From the NCBI GenBank assembly GCA_016218705.1, contig JACRDC010000029.1, positions 1 to 54,783 on the forward strand: 54,783 nt of DNA, given 5' to 3'. Within the stretch, counting starts at the first letter, position 1, and every line of letters begins with the position of its first letter. The notes below the pieces were generated by a model. The model made no database searches. It was not told where the DNA came from and worked only from the letters and a program-made list of their open reading frames with translations. Shown here piece after piece: positions 8,218 to 15,447 of the stretch. A program made the translations under genes and the position numbers. The stretch comes from Desulfarculus sp. (GTDB lineage Bacteria > Desulfobacterota > Desulfarculia > Desulfarculales > Desulfarculaceae).

Positions 8218-10524
8218 TTACTTCTGCGGCCCCCGGGCGGGCAGGCCGGCCTGCTTCTCCTGGATGGCTTTGAGCACCCTGGCGGGGGTGAGCGGGTACT
8301 CGAAGACCGGCCGGCCGATGGCGTTGGCCACCGCCCCGGCGATGGCCTGGGCGGCGCTCATGGCCGCCGACATGCCCGCCTCCTTGGCCCCGAAGGGGCC
8401 GCTCTGGTCCATGCTCTCCACGATGATGTTGGCCATGGCCGGCATGTCGCAGGCCAACGGCACCTTGTAGTCCAGGAAGCTGGGGTTGAGGCAACGGCCT
8501 TCCCTGGTCCACAAGAACTCCTCGGCCAGCATGCCGCCCACGCCGCCCATGCTGGCCCCGCCCTCGAACTGCCCCTCCACCACCAGGGGGTTCAAGGCCC
8601 GGCCGCAGTCCTGGCTCAGCACCAAGTTGAGTATCTTGACTTGTCCGGTGGCCGGGTCCACCTCCACCTCGGCCACGCAGGCCCCGAAGCTGAAGGTCTC
8701 GCTGAGTTGGCCGAAGGGGTTCTTTAGCCACTCGCGCTTGTTGTCCACCCGGGGAAAGAACGATCCCCGGCCCATGACGGGCCGGCCCTGGGCCAGGGAC
8801 AGGCGCACGGCCTTGGCGATGGGCAGGGCGCGCGTTGGCTCGCCAGCCACCATGATCTGGCCGCCCTGGGCTTCCAACTCCTGGGGCGCGGCCTGGAGGG
8901 CCGGGGCCGCCACGGCCAATAGCTGGGCCAGGGCATCCTGGCAGGCAGCCTTGACCGCCCCGCCGCCGGCCAGGGTGGAGATCATGGAGTAGGAGCCGGG
9001 GTCGTTGGGCGTGGCCTGTGTGTCGGCGCTGATGAGCTGGATGTCGGCCAGGTCCAGGCCCAGCACCTCGGCGGCGATCTGCACCAGCATGTGGTCGTTG
9101 CCCTGGCCGTTGTCCACCACGCCGCTGATCACCGTGGCCCCGCCGTCTTCGTTGAACTTGACCATGGCCGAGGAGCCGCCGCGTATGCCCATGGGGAAGC
9201 CGGTCTGCACTGAGTTGGTGCCCAGGCCGATGCCGCGCCAGGGCGGCAGCTTGCCGTATTTGTCGCGCCAGCCGGCGGCCAAGGCCGATTTGGTGATGCA
9301 CTCCGTGAGGCCGCAGGACTGCACCAGGCTACCTGTGGGCGTGGTCTCGCCAGCCTGGCGGGCGTTACGCAGGCGCACCTCCAGGGGGTCCAGGCCCAGC
9401 TCCTCGGCCAAGAGGTCCAGTTGCAAGTCCACGCCCGAGGCGAAGGCCCGGCCATGCACCCGGTACATGCCGCCGATGGGCTTGTTGGTGTAGACGCGAT
9501 AGCCGTTGAAGCGCACGTTGGGGAGCTTGTAGCACTGCTCCATGCACAGGAAGGGCACGCTGGTGGCGATGGGGCCGGTGCTGCTGTAGGCGCCGCCGTC
9601 CATATAGCAGGTGATGTCGCGGGCCAGCACCCGGCCCTCTTGGTCCACGCCGGTCTTTATCATGGTGAACATGCCGTGGCCCTTGCGGGTGGCCAGGCTG
9701 TTCTCCTCGCGGCTGTACACCAGGCGCACTGGCCGCTGGGCCTTGATGGCCAACAGCGCGGCGATGAACTCCGCCGGGAAGACGTCGCTGCGCCCGCCAA
9801 AGGCCCCGCCGATGGCGCATTTGCGCACGATGACCTTGCCCAGGGGCAGCTTGAGCGCGTTGGCCAGGGCCTTGGCCTTCTGGTGCGGGGCGGCGTTGGG
9901 CATCCACAGTTCAAGGGAGCCGTCGGCCAGGGGGTTGGCCACCACGGCGTAGGGCTCGGTCATGAAATAGGAGTCCTCAGGCGCGCTGAAGGTATCCTCG
10001 CGCACCAGGTGGCTCTCCCTAAAGCCCCGCTCCACGTCGCCCACGTTGATGTGCACGTGCACGTTGATGTTGTGGGGGTGGTCGTCATGCAGCAGGGGCG
10101 CGCCCTCGGCCATGGCCTCCCAGACGTTCAGCACCACGGGCAGGGGTTGGTATTGCACCTTGATGAGCGCGCAGGCCTCCTCGGCGGCGGCCAGGCTCTC
10201 GGCGGCTACCGCCGCCACCTCCTCGCCCAAAAAGCGCACGCGCTCCACGGGCAGGAGCACCTGGTCGCGGGTGTAGCGGAACACGCCCCACTTCACGGCG
10301 GCGCTGTCCTGGCCGCTGACCCCCGCCCGCACCCCAGGGACGGTCAGTGCCTCGCTGTAGTCCACGCCCAGGATGCGGGCGTGGGCATGGGGCGAGCGCA
10401 GCACCTTGGCGTGCAGCATGCGCGGCAGGCGGATGTCGCCGGCGAACAAAGCCGCGCCCCGGGCCTTGGCCTCGGAGTCCACCCGGGGCAGGCGCTGGCC
10501 CACGTAGCGCAACTGGGGGCTCAT
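8218..10524 (-). CDS. Molybdenum hydroxylase-family large subunit, 4-hydroxybenzoyl-CoA-reductase-like, atypical active site
   Basis: A 768-residue molybdopterin-cytosine-dinucleotide subunit of the xanthine dehydrogenase family. It begins with the usual YVGQRLPRVDSEAKARG segment and has the cofactor loop IGGAFGGRSD. Two family hallmarks are altered. The catalytic Glu of the G-x-G-E motif near the C terminus is replaced by Met718 (GAKEAGMSAAM), and the usual A-x-R-G-[FY]-G segment reads MYRVHGRAF. The enzyme may therefore do different chemistry from a hydroxylase, or be reductive. Its companion FAD subunit has the [4Fe-4S] loop of 4-hydroxybenzoyl-CoA reductase. The start overlaps the stop of the iron-sulfur subunit (ATGA at 10524-10521), so the three subunits are made together. 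Confidence 0.85.
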   Translation of the reverse strand: MSPQLRYVGQRLPRVDSEAKARGAALFAGDIRLPRMLHAKVLRSPHAHARILGVDYSEALTVPGVRAGVSGQDSAAVKWGVFRYTRDQVLLPVERVRFLGEEVAAVAAESLAAAEEACALIKVQYQPLPVVLNVWEAMAEGAPLLHDDHPHNINVHVHINVGDVERGFRESHLVREDTFSAPEDSYFMTEPYAVVANPLADGSLELWMPNAAPHQKAKALANALKLPLGKVIVRKCAIGGAFGGRSDVFPAEFIAALLAIKAQRPVRLVYSREENSLATRKGHGMFTMIKTGVDQEGRVLARDITCYMDGGAYSSTGPIATSVPFLCMEQCYKLPNVRFNGYRVYTNKPIGGMYRVHGRAFASGVDLQLDLLAEELGLDPLEVRLRNARQAGETTPTGSLVQSCGLTECITKSALAAGWRDKYGKLPPWRGIGLGTNSVQTGFPMGIRGGSSAMVKFNEDGGATVISGVVDNGQGNDHMLVQIAAEVLGLDLADIQLISADTQATPNDPGSYSMISTLAGGGAVKAACQDALAQLLAVAAPALQAAPQELEAQGGQIMVAGEPTRALPIAKAVRLSLAQGRPVMGRGSFFPRVDNKREWLKNPFGQLSETFSFGACVAEVEVDPATGQVKILNLVLSQDCGRALNPLVVEGQFEGGASMGGVGGMLAEEFLWTREGRCLNPSFLDYKVPLACDMPAMANIIVESMDQSGPFGAKEAGMSAAMSAAQAIAGAVANAIGRPVFEYPLTPARVLKAIQEKQAGLPARGPQK

Positions 10525-11018
10525 GGCTGTTCCTCCCCAGGCGCCGCCTGGCCCAGGGCGGCCACGGCCTCCACGATCTTGGCGTAGCCGGTGCAGCGGC
10601 AGACGTGGCCCGAGATCTGGCGGCGTATGGCTGCCTCGTCGGGGAAGGGCTCACGGCTCAGCAGATCGCGGGTGGCCATGAGCATGCCCGGAGTGCAATA
10701 CCCGCACTGGATGGCCCCGTGCTCGATGAAGGCCCGCTGCTCGCGGGAGAGCTCGCCACCCTGGGCCAGGCCCTCCACGGTGAGCACGGAGAGGCCTTGC
10801 GCCTCCAGGGCCAGGGTCAGGCAGGCGCGCCGGGGCTGGCCGTCCACCAGCACGGTGCAGGCCCCGCAGACGCCCTCGCCGCAGCCCTCCTTGCTGCCCG
10901 TGAGTTCCAGGCGGTCGCGCAGCACCTCCAAGAGGGTTTCCTGGGGCGCGATCAAAAGCTCCACTCCCTGGCCGTTTACCTGGGCGCCGAAGATTTGCTT
11001 GGGCCGGGGTTGGTCCAT
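10521..11018 (-). CDS. (2Fe-2S) subunit of the 4-hydroxybenzoyl-CoA-reductase-like enzyme
   Basis: A 165-residue subunit with the two cluster sites of this family. A plant-type site (GCGEGVCGACTVLVDG, with a further Cys after it) is followed by a helical-domain site (QCGYCTPGM ... CRCTGY). It passes electrons between the molybdenum centre and the FAD subunit. ATG at 11018 follows GGGAGG and overlaps the TAA of the upstream FAD subunit by one base (TAATG). The downstream overlap with the molybdenum subunit is ATGA. Length and motif order are normal for the family. Confidence 0.92.
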   Translation of the reverse strand: MDQPRPKQIFGAQVNGQGVELLIAPQETLLEVLRDRLELTGSKEGCGEGVCGACTVLVDGQPRRACLTLALEAQGLSVLTVEGLAQGGELSREQRAFIEHGAIQCGYCTPGMLMATRDLLSREPFPDEAAIRRQISGHVCRCTGYAKIVEAVAALGQAAPGEEQP

Positions 11019-12028
11019 TAGATACCTCCCTGAGCCCGGCTGGCGGCGCGCTCCAGGGCGCGGGCCACCACCACCGGCACCATCTGCGCCCGCCAGGCCG
11101 CTGGGGTGGAGTGGTTTTCGATCATAAAGGGCGCGGCGTCCCGCCCGGCTTGGGCCGCCGCCTGGGCCAGGTTCTCCGGCGTGGGGGCCTGGCCCAAGAG
11201 CGGCTCCATGGCAGTTTTGAGCAAGAGCGGCGCGGCAAAGACCGCCCCCAGGGCCAGGCGCGCGCTGGCGATGAGGCCTCCCTCGATGCGCATGGCCGCG
11301 CCGGCGCTGAGCAGGGGGAAGTCCACGGCCCCCCGGCTGGCCATCTTGACGTAGGCCGAGCCCAGGCCCGGGCCTGGGCGCTCCAGGATGACGTGGGTGA
11401 GCATCTCGTCGGGGCCGATGTCCTGGGGGCGCTCGCCCTGGCCGGTGAAAAAATCGCTGAGTGTCAGGGTACGCTGTCCGGTGGCGCTTTGCAGCACCAC
11501 CGAGGCCCCCAGGGCCATGAGCATCACCGCGCCGTCGGACTGGCAGGTGGAGCGGCAGCGGTCGGCACCTGCCCCGCCGGGGTGGCACACCTCGCCGCCC
11601 AGCTTGAAGCAAGGGGCCAGGCCGGCGCGCCACAGGGCGCTCTGGTTGTAGTGCAGGCAGCGGGTCTGGGCGCAGAGGTTGCCACCCACCGTGGCCACGC
11701 GCTGTTGCAGGGTGGGCGCGCCGATGGCGGCACAGGCCTCGGCCAGGCCGGGCAGCTCGCGGGCTATCAGTGGAAGGCTCAGGGCCTGGTGCAGGGTGGT
11801 CTGGGCGCCCAGGCGCAGGTGATTGGCTTCCTCGCTCAGGCCGGCCAACTCGGGGGAGAGGTGCTTGAGGCTTATCAGGGCCTCGGGGCTGACCAGGCCT
11901 TGCTTGGCCCGCGTCAGGAGGTCGCTGCCGCCGGACAACCAGGCGGCTTGGCCGCCCCAGAGGGCCTTTTGCTCCAGGGCCTCGGCCAGGCTCAGGGGGG
12001 CCAGGTATTGGAAGTGGGGCAGGGACAT
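11018..12028 (-). CDS. FAD subunit with extra [4Fe-4S] loop, 4-hydroxybenzoyl-CoA reductase beta-like
   Basis: A 336-residue FAD-binding subunit of the molybdenum hydroxylase family (LSGGSDLL and VATVGGNLCAQTRC are the flavin-contact regions). Between residues about 119 and 165 it carries an insertion with Cys124, Cys140, Cys148 and Cys158. Spacings of 16, 8 and 10 and the phrase CLHYNQSALWR agree closely with the [4Fe-4S]-binding loop of 4-hydroxybenzoyl-CoA reductase beta subunit from Thauera aromatica (ligands at 122, 138, 146 and 155 as I recall). In that enzyme the extra cluster lets low-potential ferredoxin electrons enter for reductive dehydroxylation. It is the first gene of the leftward operon, with TATAAT 36-41 bases upstream of the ATG on this strand. 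Confidence 0.9.
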   Translation of the reverse strand: MSLPHFQYLAPLSLAEALEQKALWGGQAAWLSGGSDLLTRAKQGLVSPEALISLKHLSPELAGLSEEANHLRLGAQTTLHQALSLPLIARELPGLAEACAAIGAPTLQQRVATVGGNLCAQTRCLHYNQSALWRAGLAPCFKLGGEVCHPGGAGADRCRSTCQSDGAVMLMALGASVVLQSATGQRTLTLSDFFTGQGERPQDIGPDEMLTHVILERPGPGLGSAYVKMASRGAVDFPLLSAGAAMRIEGGLIASARLALGAVFAAPLLLKTAMEPLLGQAPTPENLAQAAAQAGRDAAPFMIENHSTPAAWRAQMVPVVVARALERAASRAQGGI

Positions 12029-12063
12029 GGTTGCCTCCGGCTGGGGGGCGGCTCCTGTCTTGG

Positions 12064-12069
12064 ATTATA
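12064..12069 (-). promoter_or_regulatory. -10 element of the leftward operon
   Basis: Read on the minus strand this is a perfect TATAAT, 36-41 bases upstream of the ATG at 12028. No good -35 hexamer lies at 16-18 bases, so the promoter may need an activator. It is back to back with the rightward promoter. Confidence 0.45.
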
Positions 12070-12089
12070 CCTTACGCCGGCTTTGGGGA

Positions 12090-12119
12090 TTGACAGGGGC
12101 CGGCGGCGCCGTCTAGAAT
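12090..12119 (+). promoter_or_regulatory. Sigma-70-type promoter of the rightward catabolic operon
   Basis: Perfect -35 TTGACA at 12090-12095 and -10 TAGAAT at 12114-12119, separated by 18 bases. Transcription would start near 12126, about 95 bases before the CoA transferase gene, and run into the palindrome at 12132-12146. The spacing and the position in a divergent intergenic region make this a strong candidate. Confidence 0.7.
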
Positions 12120-12131
12120 AATCGTGGATTC

Positions 12132-12146
12132 TGGATGCAGCATCCA
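12132..12146. promoter_or_regulatory. Perfect 15-base palindrome, probable repressor operator
   Basis: TGGATGC-A-GCATCCA, a perfect dyad with 7-base arms. It lies just downstream of the predicted start of the rightward transcript, where a bound repressor would block it. GntR-family FCD regulators bind short dyads of this size. The GntR gene at 16592-17263 in the same operon is the natural candidate. I saw no second copy of this palindrome in the window. Confidence 0.6.
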
Positions 12147-12220
12147 CCACCCAAGATATGATAACCCGGCCAGTCCAGGCCCGTCAACACCTCCCAGGGC
12201 CGCGAAAAAGGCGAACCAAC

Positions 12221-13408
12221 ATGCAGCCACTATCGGAACTGACCGTGCTGAGCCTGGAACAGGCCACCGTGCTGCCCTACCTCACCTACCGCCTGGCCCA
12301 GGACGGCGCCCAGGTCATCCGCCTGGAGCACCCGGTCTACGGCGACCCCAACCGCCTGGTGGGCGAGCCCCTGCCGGGCCAAGAGCGCATGAACCGCTAC
12401 TTCCTGTGCATCAACGCCGGCAAGAAGGCCATCACCCTCAACCTGGCCGAGGCCCAAGGGCAGGAGCTTCTGGCGCGGCTTTTGGTGGAACTAAAGGTTG
12501 ACGTCTTCGCCACCAACCAGTTGCCCAGCAGCTACCGCAAGCTGGGAATCAGCTACGAGCAGCTTAAGCAGGTCAAGCCCGACCTGATCTGGCTGGGGGT
12601 GAGCGGCTTCGGTCCCGATCATCCCGAGCCGGCCTACGACCCCATCCTGCAGGCCCGGGGTGGGCTCATGGAGCTGACCGGCCCGGCCGGCGGCGAGCCC
12701 CAGGTGCTGGGCATACCGCTGCCCGACATGGGCGCCAGCGAGCACGCCTACGGCCTGCTGATGAAGGCCCTGTACCAGCGCCAGCGCAGCGGCCAGGGCG
12801 CGGCCTTGAACGTCTCCATGTTCGCCTCCACCCTGAGCTGGCTCACGGTGCCCATAACCCTGACCGGCAGCTTCGGCGAGACCATCACCCGCCGGGGCAA
12901 CACCCATCAGTTCTTCGCGCCGGTGAGCGTCTACCCCACCCGGGACGGCTTCGTCTACCTGGCCGTGGGCAACGACCGCCAGTTCCAGGCCCTGGTGGGC
13001 TTGCCCGAGTTCAGCAGCCTGGACCGGCCGGAGTACGCCAAGAACCTGGGGCGCATCCACGACGTGGACAACCTCAACCGCCAGATAGCGGCTATCACCA
13101 GAGGCGTGACCAGCGACGAGCTGCTGGGCAAGCTCCTGGCCATCCGCCTGCCTGCCTCTAAGATACAGACCATCGCCGAGGTGCTGGAAGACCCCCTGGT
13201 CAGGCCCAGCCTGCTAAAGAGCCGCGACCCGGTCACGGGCACGGATTTGGTGCTGGCCCCGCCGCCCCATCCCACGGCCTATCTGGAAGAGCGCGGACAG
13301 ACCCTGGACTTCCCGCCGCGTTTCGGCCAGCACAACGCCGAGGTGTTGGGCCGCCTGGGCCTGGGGCCGGATGAGCTAAGCTCGCTGGCCCAGGCGGGGG
13401 TGATCTGA
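12221..13408 (+). CDS. Class III (CaiB/BaiF) CoA transferase
   Basis: A 395-residue family III CoA transferase, which moves CoA between acids through an Asp-bound anhydride intermediate. The family core is visible: LSLEQATVLPYLTYRLAQDGAQVIRLEHP, then GKKAITLNL, then the substrate region ILQARGGLMELTGP. The likely catalytic Asp is in PLPDMGASEHA. ATG at 12221 is preceded by a weak AAGGCGA. It is the first gene of the rightward operon, and its stop overlaps the etfB start (TGATG). In this context it probably activates an organic acid released by the HyuAB step. The phenylsuccinyl-CoA transferase of the anaerobic indoleacetate pathway belongs to the same family, but the true substrate is not shown. 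Confidence 0.88.
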   Translation: MQPLSELTVLSLEQATVLPYLTYRLAQDGAQVIRLEHPVYGDPNRLVGEPLPGQERMNRYFLCINAGKKAITLNLAEAQGQELLARLLVELKVDVFATNQLPSSYRKLGISYEQLKQVKPDLIWLGVSGFGPDHPEPAYDPILQARGGLMELTGPAGGEPQVLGIPLPDMGASEHAYGLLMKALYQRQRSGQGAALNVSMFASTLSWLTVPITLTGSFGETITRRGNTHQFFAPVSVYPTRDGFVYLAVGNDRQFQALVGLPEFSSLDRPEYAKNLGRIHDVDNLNRQIAAITRGVTSDELLGKLLAIRLPASKIQTIAEVLEDPLVRPSLLKSRDPVTGTDLVLAPPPHPTAYLEERGQTLDFPPRFGQHNAEVLGRLGLGPDELSSLAQAGVI

Positions 13409-14229
13409 TGCCCGGCCAGCCAGACAGCCCCCTGTGCGTGGCGGTGCTGGTAAAGCAGGTGCCCGACAGCGCCGAGATCAAAATGGACCCCCGCACGGGC
13501 ACCCTGATCCGCGAGGGCGTGCCGGCGGTGATGAACCCCGACGACCGCCTGGGCCTGGAGACGGCGCTGGCCCTCAAGGACAGCCTGGGCGCCCTGGTCA
13601 CCGCCCTGTCCATGGGCCCCATCCAGGCCGTGGATGTGCTCAGCGAGGCCTTGGCCATGGGAGCCGACCGGGGCGTGCTGCTCAGCGACCGCAATTTCGC
13701 CGGCGCCGACACCTGGGCCACCAGCTTCACCCTGGGGCGCGCCCTGGAGCGGCTCATGAGTCAGGGGCCGCTGGACCTGGTGATCTGCGGCCGCCAGGCC
13801 AGCGACGGCGACACCGCCCAGATAGGCCCCCAGGTGGCCGAGCACCTGGGCTGGCCCCAGGTCACCTACGTGGAGCGCCTGGAGGTGGAGGGGCGCGAGC
13901 TGCGGGCCTGGCGGCGGTTGCCCGGTCTGGTGCAGAAAGTGCTCTGCCCCCTGCCGGCGGTGGTGACGGTGCTGGCCACGCCCCAGGCCCCACGCTGGCC
14001 GCTGGTGGACCGCCTGCTCTGGGCCTGCCGCGAGGCCGCCCCCCTGGAGGTCTGGGACGCCGCCGACATCGAGGCCCCGGCGGCGCGCACCGGCCTCAAG
14101 GGTTCCCTGACCCGGGTGGTCAAGACCTTCAGTCCCAAGGGCCAGCGGGTCACCCAATGGCTGGAGGGCACGGCGGCCGAACAGAGCCAGGCCTTGCTGG
14201 CCGAGCTGCGCGGCCACAAGCTCATATGA
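13408..14229 (+). CDS. etfB: Electron transfer flavoprotein beta subunit, bifurcating-type signature
   Basis: A 273-residue EtfB. It begins with VAVLVKQVPDSAEIKMD and has MNPDDRLGLE, both typical. The nucleotide loop reads CGRQASDGDTAQIGPQVAEHL. This DGDTAQ form, rather than the DDDCNQ form of ordinary Etf, is seen in Etfs that bind a second FAD and take part in electron bifurcation. It pairs with the ferredoxin-EtfA downstream, 28 bases away, and probably accepts electrons from the acyl-CoA dehydrogenase two genes on. Confidence 0.92.
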   Translation: MPGQPDSPLCVAVLVKQVPDSAEIKMDPRTGTLIREGVPAVMNPDDRLGLETALALKDSLGALVTALSMGPIQAVDVLSEALAMGADRGVLLSDRNFAGADTWATSFTLGRALERLMSQGPLDLVICGRQASDGDTAQIGPQVAEHLGWPQVTYVERLEVEGRELRAWRRLPGLVQKVLCPLPAVVTVLATPQAPRWPLVDRLLWACREAAPLEVWDAADIEAPAARTGLKGSLTRVVKTFSPKGQRVTQWLEGTAAEQSQALLAELRGHKLI

Positions 14230-14257
14230 CGACCAGACCACACAAGGCGGCAGGCTG

Positions 14258-15445
14258 ATGGCCATCTGGGTGATCGCCGACAAATGCACCGGCTGCGGGC
14301 TGTGCGTCAAGGCCTGCCCCTACGGGGCCATGCAGGTTCAGGACAAGCTGGCGGCCTTGGGACCGCGTTGCACCCAGTGTGGGGCCTGCCTGGAGGCCTG
14401 CAAGTTCGAGGCCCTAGGGTCAGACCTGGCCGATGAGCCCCGGCCCGACCTCTCCGGCTATCGGGGCGTATGGGTGTTCTGCGAGGTGCAGGATGGCGCC
14501 CTGGCGCGGGTTTCCCTGGAGCTCTTGGGTCAGGGCGCGCGCCTGGCCGCTGAGCTGGGGCAAACCTTGGCCACCGTGCTGTTGGGTGAGGACGTGGAGG
14601 GCCTGGTGCCCGAGCTGGCCGCTCAGGGCGCTGACCGCGTGTACCTGGCCCAGGATGCGGGCCTGGCCGCCTACTCCACCCTGGCCTATACGCGGGTGCT
14701 GAGCGAGTTGATCGCCACCCACCGGCCCAACATCCTGCTGTTGGGGGCCACGCCCCTGGGCCGCGATTTGGCCCCGCGTCTGAGCCGGCGCCTGGATTTG
14801 GGGCTCACGGCGGACTGCACCGAGCTGGCAATTGACCCGGTTGACGGCGGCCTGTGGCAGACCAGGCCGGCCTTTGGCGGCAATGTCATGGCCACCATCG
14901 TCACGCCCACGGCCCGGCCCCAGATGGCCACGGTGCGCCCGGGGGTCATGGCCCTGGGGCCGCGCCGCGATGGCGCCCAGGCCGAGGTGGTGCGCCATCC
15001 GGTGAGGCTGGAGCCTGGCGATCTCCTGGTCCGGCTCCTGGCCAGCCAGGCCCAGGGCCAGCGCCCGGTGGACCTGGGCGCGGCGCGGGTGATCGTGGCC
15101 GGCGGGCGCGGCTGCGGCGGCCCCCAGGGCATGGAGCTGCTGGCCCAGTTGGCCCAGGCCCTGGGCGGCGAACTGGGCGGCACCCGCGTGGCCGTGGAGG
15201 AGGGCTGGCTCGGCCAGGCCCGCCAGATCGGCCAGACCGGCGTGACCGTGCGCCCCGACCTTTACATAGCCTGCGGCATCAGCGGGGCCATCCAGCACCG
15301 CGCCGGCTGTCTAGGGGCGCGCTACATTGTGGCCATCAACCGCGACCGGCGGGCGCCCATCTTTTCGGTGGCCGACTACGCCCTGGCCGGCGATATGTTC
15401 AAGATCGTGCCGGCCATGCTGGCGGCATTGAAGGGAGCAGCCTAG
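14258..15445 (+). CDS. etfA: Electron transfer flavoprotein alpha subunit with N-terminal 2[4Fe-4S] ferredoxin domain
   Basis: Residues 1 to about 60 form a bacterial-type ferredoxin with two cluster motifs, CTGCGLCVKACPYGA and CTQCGACLEACKFEA. The rest is a normal EtfA, ending in the FAD-binding domain with AGGRGCGGPQGMELL and YIACGISGAIQHRAG. EtfA with a fused ferredoxin is found in anaerobes in which Etf plus acyl-CoA dehydrogenase couples to ferredoxin. Here it could link the dehydrogenase downstream to low-potential electron carriers, and perhaps to the [4Fe-4S]-bearing molybdenum enzyme of the divergent operon. It ends 2 bases before that dehydrogenase gene. Confidence 0.93.
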   Translation: MAIWVIADKCTGCGLCVKACPYGAMQVQDKLAALGPRCTQCGACLEACKFEALGSDLADEPRPDLSGYRGVWVFCEVQDGALARVSLELLGQGARLAAELGQTLATVLLGEDVEGLVPELAAQGADRVYLAQDAGLAAYSTLAYTRVLSELIATHRPNILLLGATPLGRDLAPRLSRRLDLGLTADCTELAIDPVDGGLWQTRPAFGGNVMATIVTPTARPQMATVRPGVMALGPRRDGAQAEVVRHPVRLEPGDLLVRLLASQAQGQRPVDLGAARVIVAGGRGCGGPQGMELLAQLAQALGGELGGTRVAVEEGWLGQARQIGQTGVTVRPDLYIACGISGAIQHRAGCLGARYIVAINRDRRAPIFSVADYALAGDMFKIVPAMLAALKGAA

Positions 15446-15447
15446 CC

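Noticed and set aside
7757-9301. Long minus-strand frame that would make the VOC protein a 514-residue fusion
   Set aside because: The upstream part is antisense-like low complexity and overlaps the molybdenum subunit in another frame. TTG 8194 with AGGGAGG gives a normal 145-residue VOC protein.
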